Shown piece after piece: positions 27,961-35,372 of a stretch of DNA of 40,463 nucleotides. The notes below the pieces were generated by a model that was given only the letters and a program-made list of their open reading frames with translations, ran no database searches and was not told where the DNA came from. Source of the stretch: a virus; the IMG/VR virus record IMGVR_UViG_3300042518_001057, positions 1 to 40,463 of that record. One strand, 5' to 3'. The translations under genes and the position numbers were made by a program. The stretch's first letter is position 1, and every line of letters starts with the position of its first letter.

Positions 27961-28391
27961 TCCAGCATTTCGGCGCCGATCTCGTCCATCTTCGCGCCGA
28001 TCAGCCGAACCATCTTGCGGAGGCGCTGGGGGAAAAAATCAGCAAGTTCGCTTTCCAGCGCTTTCGTCGCGGCCTCCATTGAATCGCCGCGCAGACCGTC
28101 GAAAAACTGCTCCCGCGTCAATCCCTTTTCCGCTACCTGGGCAACCAGAATCGCATACAGCACCTCCGCAGCCTTGGCGAACTGCCCGCGGAGAATCTGG
28201 AACGTCTGGCCGATAGCGGAAACGTCGCCAATGTCGAACGGGGCTTGCGACCGGACTCGCTTAACGCTTCCATCCTCCTGCGTCTGCCCCTCGACCGTAT
28301 CGATCGTGACCATATCGCGCACGCGAAGCGCGGCGCCAATAGTCAACGCGAGCCGCCACGGTCTGCCCTCATCGTCGCGGAATTCAATCAC
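27813..28391 (-). CDS. Tail assembly chaperone (G-type)
   Basis: This 192-residue protein starts at the ATG at 28391 (MIEFRDDEGRPWRLALTIGA). The layout (beta-like N-terminus, helical body FQILRGQFAKAAEVLYAILV and acidic end) is typical of the first component of the chaperone pair that binds the tape measure protein during tail assembly. It lies in the canonical slot between tail tube and tape measure genes. The final 50 codons overlap the -1 frame that carries the T-type domain. Confidence 0.75.
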   Translation of the reverse strand: MIEFRDDEGRPWRLALTIGAALRVRDMVTIDTVEGQTQEDGSVKRVRSQAPFDIGDVSAIGQTFQILRGQFAKAAEVLYAILVAQVAEKGLTREQFFDGLRGDSMEAATKALESELADFFPQRLRKMVRLIGAKMDEIGAEMLDRAEAQVTEATAESLAAPSGMPYGKPPESSDAIPANGQSANYSPQGMPD

Positions 28392-28418
28392 TGTTTTTCT
28401 CCGTGCAAAATGTGGACG

Positions 28419-28766
28419 CTAAACACGCGCCAATTTTGCCTCGACGGTGAACGTGGCGACCCCGTCTATGGAATCGGTTTCCGATAGCGACGTAACGACA
28501 GCCAGAAAAGACCACGCCCCGGCACCGCCGGAAACTTGGATGCTCGTTCCGCTTTGCAGGGAATCAAACAGCGCCGAACAATCGTCGCTGTTGTTGAATT
28601 CGATCGATACGGAAACGTCATAGCCGACCGAATACACGGCGGCTTGACGGTTCCCGAATTCCTCAACGTCGATCGTGCGGGCAGTTTCGGTAAACGTAAC
28701 GCTGCGCGCGCTGGCAATATTGCCACCGCATGAAACGGCGCAATCTTTGCCGAGCGTGATCGGCAT
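28419..28766 (-). CDS. Tail tube-like protein, paralogue 1
   Basis: This 115-residue protein starts at 28766 (PITLGKDCAVSCGGNIASAR). It shares the plan LGKD...G...(A)R(S)VT...R/N..DVEEFGN, then a C-terminal strand pair and a TDSIDGVATFTVEAK ending, with the next two genes. The three genes are tandem paralogues (28419, 28771, 29112) of about 106-115 residues. Being between the G-type chaperone and connectors, they should include the main tail tube subunit. Which copy is most abundant is unknown. Confidence 0.65.
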   Translation of the reverse strand: MPITLGKDCAVSCGGNIASARSVTFTETARTIDVEEFGNRQAAVYSVGYDVSVSIEFNNSDDCSALFDSLQSGTSIQVSGGAGAWSFLAVVTSLSETDSIDGVATFTVEAKLARV

Positions 28767-28770
28767 CCGA

Positions 28771-29091
28771 TTAGCCTTGCTTCAGCGTAACCGAATAGGT
28801 GATCGCGCCATCAACGGCAACGTTTTCGGTAACGCTCATAACTGCAAATTGCCCTGTTTGCATCTGCGTATTGAGCGAAGCAATCAACCCTTCGGCATCA
28901 TGGCATTCAATTTCCCAGGTTTTCGTTTTAAACCCTGCCATGTTTGCCTTGTAGCCTGGGTTGCCACTTCCGCCGCCGATGTTGTCACGGTTCGTAACGT
29001 CTACAACTTCCTGCTCCTCCGTGTATGACGCGCTAATAACGCCAGCGCCAACGGGGGGGGCCGTGCCGTCTTTGCCAAGTTGAATTGCCAT
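28771..29091 (-). CDS. Tail tube-like protein, paralogue 2
   Basis: This 106-residue protein starts at 29091 (AIQLGKDGTAPPVGAGVISA). It shares the LGKD opening, the VVDVTNRDNIGG turn and the NVAVDGAITYSVTLKQG ending with its neighbours. The centre (KTKTWEIECHDAEGLIASLN) matches the position of IEFNNSDDCSALFDSL in paralogue 1 and CELECVDDPG in paralogue 3. Structural, in the tail; exact role uncertain. Confidence 0.65.
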   Translation of the reverse strand: MAIQLGKDGTAPPVGAGVISASYTEEQEVVDVTNRDNIGGGSGNPGYKANMAGFKTKTWEIECHDAEGLIASLNTQMQTGQFAVMSVTENVAVDGAITYSVTLKQG

Positions 29092-29111
29092 TGTGTTCCT
29101 TTGTGCTGTGA

Positions 29112-29447
29112 TTACTGAGCCTGGATCGCGCGCGATGCTGAAACCGTATAGGTAGTGATGCCGTCGATCGGGCTATCCTTCTTCACTGATGTAACGATGT
29201 AATCGACGCCGGAACCCGTCTGCGTGCCGGAAAGCGTGAACGTATCCCCAGCCTCAACGCCGGGATCGTCAACGCATTCAAGTTCGCACGTTTGTTCGAT
29301 CAGCGCCTTGCGGAAGCGCCGCGAATCGTCGCCAAACTTCGTAACGTCAACATCGCTGGCGCTGTTGGTTACGGTGCAACTGCGGGCGTTATCAACGCCG
29401 GTAATGTTCGCATCTTTTCCGAGTGCTACGGTAACGCTGGTTGGCAT
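29112..29447 (-). CDS. Tail tube-like protein, paralogue 3
   Basis: This 111-residue protein starts at the ATG at 29447 with GGAGGGCATAT before it. PTSVTVALGKDANITGVDNA, then DVDVTKFGDDSRRFRKALIE and DSPIDGITTYTVSASRA follow the same layout as paralogues 1 and 2. Of the three it keeps the typical tail tube DVT.FGDDSR turn best and is the first in the operon, so it is the best candidate for the main tube subunit. Confidence 0.65.
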   Translation of the reverse strand: MPTSVTVALGKDANITGVDNARSCTVTNSASDVDVTKFGDDSRRFRKALIEQTCELECVDDPGVEAGDTFTLSGTQTGSGVDYIVTSVKKDSPIDGITTYTVSASRAIQAQ

Positions 29448-29500
29448 ATATGCCCTCCGTGGAAGATACCGCGAGCCTACCGCGACCAACGAAAAACGTG

Positions 29501-29511
29501 CCGGTCTATGG
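29501..29511 (-). repeat. CCATAGACCGG intergenic element, copy 2
   Basis: Read leftward, CCATAGACCGG immediately follows the TAG stop of the connector gene (29512). About 50 nt remain to the next start. Confidence 0.5.
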
Positions 29512-30222
29512 CTACACGCCGCGCACTTTGTCGCGGAAATACTGCGGTAGTTTGGCGAGCGCCTTTTGCACGTTCGCGCTGCCCATGTACGGGCGGGCCG
29601 GATAGCGCACCTGTCGCGTCAGGCTTGTGCGCTCCCAGTTCCGCGACCGGAAGCCGCGGCTTGTCCACAGCAATCCGCCGACGTTGTATTCACCGTTTGG
29701 CAGCCGCGGAACTGCCCGCCCCTTGCGCCTGCGCTCGCGTGCGATGTAGGCGGCTCGCACGCCGATACGGTACGCGGTCAGCGGGAGGGTTCCGCCGAAT
29801 TCGTGCAGTTGGTTCAGCCAAGCGGCCTTTTCCGGCCCGATCACTACGCTTTTCGATGATCGATCGTAGTAGTCGAAAATGTCGCGGTAGAGAAACCGCT
29901 TCGGCGCCCATGATTTCGCGGGCTGCCCAGCGGGCCGCGGCTTGCCACTGCCATACGGGGTTATGTCTTGATAAAGCCCGCCGTGAAATTCGGTCAGCCT
30001 GCCGATTCCGGCCTTGCGTTTCCATTTCTTCGTTTTCTTCGGCGCCCGCTGGCCGATGCCGCGCTTTGTTGCCTCGCGCACATCGTTCCCGGCCTTGCTC
30101 AACGCGCGGAACGTCGTTTCGCCCAGCGTGCGCCGCACTGCCGGAACGTCGAAAAACCCGCGGCGCACCTTGAACCGCAGCGCGAGCCTGCCCCGGAATT
30201 CCGCCGATTGCACGCGGGCCAC
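29512..30222 (-). CDS. HK97 gp10-like connector / tail protein
   Basis: This 236-residue protein has a GNDVREATKRGIGQRAPKKT region followed by long basic and beta segments and the C-terminal ARPYMGSANVQKALAKLP. That ending (R-P-[FY]-[ML], then A..K..) is diagnostic of HK97 gp10/minor tail connectors. The protein is unusually long and basic, with an insertion around residues 85-150. It acts at the head-tail joint. The start is the ATG at 30222. Confidence 0.7.
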   Translation of the reverse strand: MARVQSAEFRGRLALRFKVRRGFFDVPAVRRTLGETTFRALSKAGNDVREATKRGIGQRAPKKTKKWKRKAGIGRLTEFHGGLYQDITPYGSGKPRPAGQPAKSWAPKRFLYRDIFDYYDRSSKSVVIGPEKAAWLNQLHEFGGTLPLTAYRIGVRAAYIARERRRKGRAVPRLPNGEYNVGGLLWTSRGFRSRNWERTSLTRQVRYPARPYMGSANVQKALAKLPQYFRDKVRGV

Positions 30223-30234
30223 GGCACCCCCAGG

Positions 30235-30678
30235 CTAGGAATCGACCGTGCAAATGCGGTAGGTCGCGCTGATCACGGCGCGCCAAACGTTCCGCTCGTC
30301 TAGGGCATCATCCGGGTTGATTTCGATCGTTACGGACGTTGGCGAAGTGACGGCATACGGCCATTCAGATTGCCAGTTGTGCGCCCGCACAAGCGCCAAG
30401 ATTTCTTCGGCCAAATCAAGCATTCCATCGGCATCGGCATCCGCGGTAACGTGCCGCCCAAGGAACACGTTTGCCGTGTAGTCCGTTTGATGCTGCTTGC
30501 GCCCGATCCGCTCCGAAACGATGCCGCCGGGAGTGACAAACACGATCGGCTGCGCCATATCCTCCGCGGATACCGTGGCCCAGTTCCGGCGTTGTACGGT
30601 TGTGCTGGCAATCTCTAGGGCGCTCGCGTTGAGCGATGCGGCAAGCGCGTCACAGATTGCCAATAGCGGGGATGCCAT
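30235..30678 (-). CDS. Tail completion / tail terminator-like protein
   Basis: This 147-residue protein starts at the ATG at 30678 (ASPLLAICDALAASLNASAL). It has a helix, a strand segment with PIVFVTPGGIVSERIGRKQH, another helix with MLDLAEEILALVRAH and an ending DERNVWRAVISATYRI that looks like the last strand of a gpU/tail-terminator fold. Position after the gp10-like protein fits the terminator that ends tail-tube polymerisation and joins the head. Assignment rests mainly on order and size. Confidence 0.6.
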   Translation of the reverse strand: MASPLLAICDALAASLNASALEIASTTVQRRNWATVSAEDMAQPIVFVTPGGIVSERIGRKQHQTDYTANVFLGRHVTADADADGMLDLAEEILALVRAHNWQSEWPYAVTSPTSVTIEINPDDALDERNVWRAVISATYRICTVDS

Positions 30679-30682
30679 GCGG

Positions 30683-31078
30683 CTACAGCGTTGCCGCCTC
30701 GCGGAACGCGGCATCGACCTGGGCAGCGTCCATTCCTAGCGATTCGGCCAATGGCAAAAGCCAAAAATGGTTTCTTTCAACATGGGGAGCGTATTGCCAT
30801 TCCACCCGCACCGATTCGCGCGTCACGGGATCGGAAATGGAATCGATGGCGCTTTCGACAGCAGCCAATGGGATTCCGTGCCTCACCAAATAGAGCCGAA
30901 TTTGCCGCGCGCTGATTTGCTGCGGAACCGGCGAAGTGTCGGGGGCAAGTTCCCAGCCCGCTGGAAGTTCCGATTCCGGCACCGCTATGCAGCCTTCCGG
31001 CGGCGCCCATGTTTCCGGCAGATCGTCGCGGACGAACGTAACCACGCGCCCCATGCCGTCGAGAATTGCAAGCGCCAT
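30683..31078 (-). CDS. Tail-fibre assembly chaperone-like protein
   Basis: This 131-residue protein starts at the ATG at 31078. The N-terminal third is Pro-rich and beta-like (CIAVPESELPAGW). The C-terminal part ARQIRLYLVRHGIPLAAVES, SVRVEWQYAPHVERNHFWLL and ESLGMDAAQVDAAF follows the pattern of small proteins that accompany tail fibres in many phages (R(L/Q)..L...G, W.YA....R..P). It directly follows the adhesin gene, with 14 nt between, as fibre chaperones usually do. Confidence 0.65.
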   Translation of the reverse strand: MALAILDGMGRVVTFVRDDLPETWAPPEGCIAVPESELPAGWELAPDTSPVPQQISARQIRLYLVRHGIPLAAVESAIDSISDPVTRESVRVEWQYAPHVERNHFWLLPLAESLGMDAAQVDAAFREAATL

Positions 31079-31092
31079 ATGGAGGCACCCTT

Positions 31093-32676
31093 TCAAAAGC
31101 AGATGATGCGAACGTAACCGTCCGACCCGTTGCCGCCTGCGCCGCTGTTGTTTCCGTTGGCTGACGCTCCACCGCCGCCGCCTGCCGCGCCGTATCCGTA
31201 CCCGTTTCCGCCATTGCCTGCGGCGCCCGTCGTGCTGGCGTTCCCACCGCTTCCGCTCACGCCGACCAACTGCCCAGATGATGCCATCGCGTTAGTGCCG
31301 CCCCATCCGCCAACGCCAGACGTTCCCGCGCTGCTGTTTGGCGTGACCGCGTATGCAGTGTTCAAGTATTCGGGGCGCGAACTCCAACCGGAACTGCCGC
31401 CAGTGCCGAACGAATCTGCGGCAGTGATTCCGCCGCCGCCACCGCCACCGGCTGCGACCCAACCAGCATTTGCGGCACCGGAAGCGTTTGCGGTAGTTGC
31501 GCCGCCTGCGCTGCCAGTTCCGCCCCATGCGTATTCCGTGACCGGCTGCGAACCGGACGATTGCGATGTTCCACCGCCGCCGCCGCTTGTCGTTCCGCCT
31601 CCGCCTAACGCCCCGCCGCCCGCGCTGATGTAAAAAAAACTGCTGGACGTTTGCACGGATGAAGCGGCGCCCGCAGTTCCGTTTGCTCCATCCGTGTTGT
31701 CTTGATTCGTTGGCGTCGAAACTCGCGCCGCGCCGCCAGCGCCGCCAGCGCCAACAACAATTGTGAGCGCGCTAGTCTCAAATTGAGAAACCGCATACAG
31801 CCCCGTGCGGATTCGGCCACCGCTCGCGCCGCCCCCACCGCCTCCGCGGACAGTACCGGCAGCACCACGGCGACCGGAGCCGCCGCCGCCACCGCCGCCG
31901 ATGCACTCAACGATGATGAAGCGCACACCGCTGGGAATAGACCATGAATAAGTTCCGTTTGTGCCTGTAGCCGCGGCTGGCTTGCTTGACCGCGTGAATT
32001 CATAGAACGCAGGAAGCGTTACGGCGCCGGAAGCGCCGTTGACACTAGTCACAACGCCGGAAACGGAAATCGTTCCGCTTGAAACGGAAAGCCCGCTGCC
32101 GACCGTGACAATTCCGGCAGTTGACGTTGTTGCCGTTGGCAGTGATCCGAACGTCGAATTTCCGCGGAGATACGTTGAGGATGATGCCGTTCCGCTGCCC
32201 AACCTAGCCGCTACGATCGTCCCTGTTGTGATCTCTGAGGCGTCGTGATTGTGCGACGATTCAGCGGCGCCTATGTCGGCTGGTGATATTGGGTCGCTCC
32301 CCGTCGTGGCGTTATGCGTCGATGCGTGCGCTTCGGGCGTGAAACTTGACGGCTTCCCAGTAACGTCACCCCACGCAAGCGACGATGCGCTCACCTCGAC
32401 ATAAGCCGAACCGCTCCAGCGGTAGGTTTTGCCCGTGTCAATGGCAACGTATATTGTCCCGCTCGCGCCGGTCGCCGGGAATGCGGCGAGGTTCGCCGCT
32501 TCGATCACCTCATCGGGCGATGCGCTGACCACAACGTAGGCGCTGCCGCTCCAGCGGTAGAGCGTGTTCGTGTCCTGGGCAACGTACAGCGTTCCGGCTG
32601 CGCCGGTCGCGGGGAAGGCGGCAAGGTTCGCGGCCTCGAAGATGGCGCTACTGGCAGCCAGCGAATAGAACGGCAT
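31093..32676 (-). CDS. Tail fibre / glycine-rich adhesin
   Basis: This 527-residue protein starts at 32676. Two 40-residue repeats (residues 14-53 and 59-98) carry EAANLAAFPATG, YVA.DT and YRWSGSAYV. A fibre region with HNHDASEITTGTI and RLGSGTASSSTYLRGNSTFG follows. From about residue 255 to 520 come many Gly-rich blocks (GGGGGGG, GAAGNGGNG, GAAGGGGG). The end is SDGYVRIICF. Glycine-rich blocks in tail adhesins (for instance the T-even gp38 group) form polyglycine-II sandwiches that bind receptors. The receptor is unknown; this is the most likely host-range determinant. Confidence 0.8.
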   Translation of the reverse strand: MPFYSLAASSAIFEAANLAAFPATGAAGTLYVAQDTNTLYRWSGSAYVVVSASPDEVIEAANLAAFPATGASGTIYVAIDTGKTYRWSGSAYVEVSASSLAWGDVTGKPSSFTPEAHASTHNATTGSDPISPADIGAAESSHNHDASEITTGTIVAARLGSGTASSSTYLRGNSTFGSLPTATTSTAGIVTVGSGLSVSSGTISVSGVVTSVNGASGAVTLPAFYEFTRSSKPAAATGTNGTYSWSIPSGVRFIIVECIGGGGGGGSGRRGAAGTVRGGGGGGASGGRIRTGLYAVSQFETSALTIVVGAGGAGGAARVSTPTNQDNTDGANGTAGAASSVQTSSSFFYISAGGGALGGGGTTSGGGGGTSQSSGSQPVTEYAWGGTGSAGGATTANASGAANAGWVAAGGGGGGGITAADSFGTGGSSGWSSRPEYLNTAYAVTPNSSAGTSGVGGWGGTNAMASSGQLVGVSGSGGNASTTGAAGNGGNGYGYGAAGGGGGASANGNNSGAGGNGSDGYVRIICF

Positions 32677-32684
32677 TTGATCCC

Positions 32685-33077
32685 CTACGTTGCTGTACCG
32701 ATTCGCTTCGTATGAACGCGAATCGTTGTATGGAATGGGTCGCCGTGATGAAACAGCGGCACGCCGCGCGGCGCGACAACCTCAAACACGTTTGCGATGC
32801 CGCCTAGCGTTTCCGTAATCCTGTCCCCGCGGGCTGGTTCGCCATGCGGGAAATCCGTTGTCTTGAAAATGTAATCCCGCGATTCCCAGGTTTCGGAAAC
32901 GCCGCTTTGGTCTTGCGATTCAAACACGCTTTTTCCGACAACGGCAACCACGGTTGCGGCGCTGTTGCCGCGTTTGTATTCGACAGCCGCCCCGGCGCTG
33001 GCCTTCAATTGATCGGCCAGCCATGCGGCGCCGGTGCGGATTGCATCTGCCAAGGTAATGCCCTCGCGAAACCGCAA
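32685..33077 (-). CDS. Head-tail connector-type protein
   Basis: This 130-residue protein starts at a TTG (33077) located inside a large hairpin, with GGGGG upstream. It has an N-terminal helix (RTGAAWLADQLKASAGAA) and a compact beta part (VEYKRGNSAATVVAVVGKSV, ESRDYIFKTTDFPHGEPARG, NVFEVVAPRGVPLFHHGDPF) that resembles small phage head-completion or adaptor proteins (head-tail joining type). No unique motif; position after the decoration protein is the main support. Confidence 0.6.
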   Translation of the reverse strand: MRFREGITLADAIRTGAAWLADQLKASAGAAVEYKRGNSAATVVAVVGKSVFESQDQSGVSETWESRDYIFKTTDFPHGEPARGDRITETLGGIANVFEVVAPRGVPLFHHGDPFHTTIRVHTKRIGTAT

Positions 33078-33119
33078 GACCCCCGGCGGGCCGGTTGGGC
33101 AGCCGCCGGGGGCTTGCGG
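33072..33119 (-). promoter_or_regulatory. Large hairpin sequestering the connector TTG start
   Basis: CCGCAAG (33072-33078) with CTTGCGG (33113-33119), and CCCCCGGCGG (33080-33089) with CCGCCGGGGG (33103-33112), give a 17-bp stem with one bulged base. The complement of the TTG start (33075-33077) lies in the stem, so translation initiation of the connector could be limited by structure. Confidence 0.6.
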
Positions 33120-33128
33120 TGGGATCGA

Positions 33129-33452
33129 TCAGCCCATGTTCAGCGCGAGCCAAACCGTGGCGTCCGCGGAGGCGGCTGCCGTGGCAGCCTTCCCGGCGCG
33201 CTTGTTGCCGGTCGCGGTGGTGGTCAGATTCGAATTGGTCGAATCCCAATACACCACGGCGCCTTGACCGATCGCGCCTGAAGCCTTCGGAAATTCGAAA
33301 ACCCCCTTGACGGCCACGGCGCCGAGCGCGTTCGCCGCGATCGGGCGATCCGCAACGGTAATCGTGTCATTCAGCACAACCACGGTGCCAACCGCAACGG
33401 CGCTGCCGGGCGTGTAGTCCCACTTGTCCCCATCAGCCTTATACGATGCCAT
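33129..33452 (-). CDS. DUF2190-type capsid decoration protein
   Basis: This 107-residue protein has GSAVAVGTVVVLNDTITVAD, AALGAVAVKGVFEFPKASGA and GQGAVVYWDSTNSNLTTTAT, ending KRAGKAATAAASADATVWLALN. This is the DUF2190 pattern of small capsid-stabilising or decoration proteins (phage lambda gpD-like role). It starts at 33452, next to the major capsid fusion gene, and is followed by the large hairpin before the connector. Expected in large copy number. Confidence 0.85.
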   Translation of the reverse strand: MASYKADGDKWDYTPGSAVAVGTVVVLNDTITVADRPIAANALGAVAVKGVFEFPKASGAIGQGAVVYWDSTNSNLTTTATGNKRAGKAATAAASADATVWLALNMG

Positions 33453-33488
33453 CTGAAAACCTACTTTCTACTGTTGGTGTTTTAGATG

Positions 33489-33519
33489 CCCCCCAGGCTG
33501 CCCTACGCTGCCTGGGGGG
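33489..33519 (-). terminator. Strong GC hairpin after capsid fusion gene
   Basis: CCCCCCAGGC (33489-33498) pairs perfectly with GCCTGGGGGG (33510-33519) around an 11-nt loop. It lies 18 nt downstream of the capsid fusion stop, ahead of the decoration gene, and may stabilise or attenuate the mRNA. Confidence 0.6.
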
Positions 33520-33536
33520 CTACGTTGTCAACTAGA

Positions 33537-35372
33537 TCAAGCGGTCGCCATGCGGTAGGCCGCAAGCGATTCGGCCTTGCCGCATCCGAAATCCATATAC
33601 CCGCGGAGAACAACCCCAAGCGTGGAAGCATCCGGCTCAACCTGTTCGATGGTTGGCGACTGCTGCCCGTTGAGAAACACAATATCCATCGCGGGAAGAT
33701 CGGCGGCATCCGCACACAGCCACCACGTTGTGGCGCTGGTGAGGTAGGCCGACGAAACAACGCTATAGCGACCGGCCAGCACGTTGGCATTGCCCTGCGC
33801 CGTCGTGTTGCCGCTGATCAGAAGCGAACTCGACATCAGTTCCGCGGCAGTCAACTCCAGTTCCGGCGGAACCAGAAGCACGCGCGGCGCGATGCCGAGC
33901 GGGTTGCCATCGGGATCGGTCAACTTCCGATAGGCAGTAGCGGCAGCCTTCAGCGAGGTAAGCGAAAGAGCGTTGCCGCTGCCCGCCGTGGCCTTGCTGT
34001 AATAGGTGCTATTGCTGCTCTGGAATTCGCCCCAAATCACCTCGTTCATCGCGAGAGCCGCGCCCCGACCAATGCGCGAAGTGACCGCGGAAAGCGCGTT
34101 CATATCGTCATTGATCAGATCGGCTCGCGTGATGCTGGAAGTGACACCGTAGGTTTCCGCAGCCAGCGAACGCTTGCTATCGCTAGCGTCTGCCGACTTC
34201 AGTTCGCCGCCGTTGCCGACCTTCGAAAACTTAAACGAACCATTCAGCCGGAACAGGTTGATAGCCTTCAGATCGGAAACGCTGCGCGTCTGCGAAATGG
34301 CATCGTAGGTGCGCTCCACGGCATTGAAACCGGAGAGCAAAAACTTATTCGCGACAGCCGACAGAACATCGGAAATCGCGTGCGTGGCGAACGCCGCGCG
34401 AATCACCTGGGGGAGATTCGTGGCGTTGATCCGATGCGAACCGTTGTAGCCGTTCGCGCGGGCAGCCTCCACGAAAACCTCGCCAAGCGAAACGGTACGC
34501 TTGATCTTGTCGGCAGCCTCAATCGTCCGCTCGTCAAAAGCCTTGTCGGCATTCGGCAAACCGGCCTGGAGACACAGCGCCGCCTCGACAACGTGGCCGT
34601 TGTCAACGGTATCGGCAACAACATGGACAGCCGGGGCGCGACCCTCGCGCGTGGCCTGGAGTTTCTGCATGGCTTCGACCTTCTCCGTGAGAGTGGCAAC
34701 CGCGGCCAGAAGATCGGGCGAAGGCGCTTCGACCGATGCGGTAATGGTGGGGGCATCCACGGCGACCGTCGCCGGGGCTTCCGCTGCTGCCGAAACCGGC
34801 TCAACGGGCGTATCGTTGGCGTCGTGCGCCATAGGTGTTTCCTCCGCGTCTGCGGCGATCTGCACGGACGTTGCGGAATCCGCGCCAAGGGTGACGAAAG
34901 AAACCTCCCGCAACGCGGAGGCTTTGACGATGCGAATCGGCCCGTGGAACGTCTGGCCGTTGACGCTCACGGACTGATCGGCGGGAATGCGTTCGTGGCG
35001 CGTAACGTCAGCGCCGATCGATGCCTGCCAGCGAAAACCCTTGTCGGCAAGTTCGATCACGCGCGAAGCGCTATCGGTCGATGCCAGCATTTCGGCGTCA
35101 ACCAACAGCCTGCCGCCTTCAACGCGGTTGCTGGTTGTCTGCCCCAGGATCGAACCGAGCGCGTAATCGTGGCCTAGAACTATCGGGATTTGCTGGCGCA
35201 GTTTCATTCCGGACAGATCGATAACGATCGGCTCGCGCGACCATGCTTGCCGGATTTCGCCGCCCGTGTAAGCCTCAATCGTTACCTTACGCGGGCCGAC
35301 AGCGCCGCCCTCGACAGGCTCCGCTGCCGCCACGAATTCAACCGGCGTTTCGAAATGCAGTTTGGTTTTCAT
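33537..35372 (-). CDS. Prohead protease fused to major capsid protein
   Basis: This 611-residue protein carries two virion functions. Residues 1-170 form a prohead protease domain, with the likely catalytic His68 in VLGHDYALG and Ser118 in RWQASIGAD. An Ala/Pro/Glu-rich linker (about 175-230) and a short coiled coil (ATLTEKVEAMQKLQATREGR) follow, then a HK97-fold major capsid region to the C-terminus (GVTSSITRADLINDDMNALS, PRVLLVPPELELTAAELMSS, EQVEPDASTLGVVLRGYMDF). The fusion implies self-cleavage in the prohead to release mature capsid protein. The start ATG at 35372 overlaps the portal stop. Confidence 0.85.
   Translation of the reverse strand: MKTKLHFETPVEFVAAAEPVEGGAVGPRKVTIEAYTGGEIRQAWSREPIVIDLSGMKLRQQIPIVLGHDYALGSILGQTTSNRVEGGRLLVDAEMLASTDSASRVIELADKGFRWQASIGADVTRHERIPADQSVSVNGQTFHGPIRIVKASALREVSFVTLGADSATSVQIAADAEETPMAHDANDTPVEPVSAAAEAPATVAVDAPTITASVEAPSPDLLAAVATLTEKVEAMQKLQATREGRAPAVHVVADTVDNGHVVEAALCLQAGLPNADKAFDERTIEAADKIKRTVSLGEVFVEAARANGYNGSHRINATNLPQVIRAAFATHAISDVLSAVANKFLLSGFNAVERTYDAISQTRSVSDLKAINLFRLNGSFKFSKVGNGGELKSADASDSKRSLAAETYGVTSSITRADLINDDMNALSAVTSRIGRGAALAMNEVIWGEFQSSNSTYYSKATAGSGNALSLTSLKAAATAYRKLTDPDGNPLGIAPRVLLVPPELELTAAELMSSSLLISGNTTAQGNANVLAGRYSVVSSAYLTSATTWWLCADAADLPAMDIVFLNGQQSPTIEQVEPDASTLGVVLRGYMDFGCGKAESLAAYRMATA

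Noticed and set aside
31160-31640. CRISPR-like or tandem repeat array at the GC-rich stretch
   Set aside because: The repetition is codon-level glycine richness in the adhesin gene; there are no regular spacers.
33486-35177. Long open frame of 563 codons on the plus strand opposite the capsid gene
   Set aside because: It is antisense to the protease-capsid fusion, has no plausible ribosome site and gives an Arg-rich product typical of a shadow frame in GC-rich DNA.
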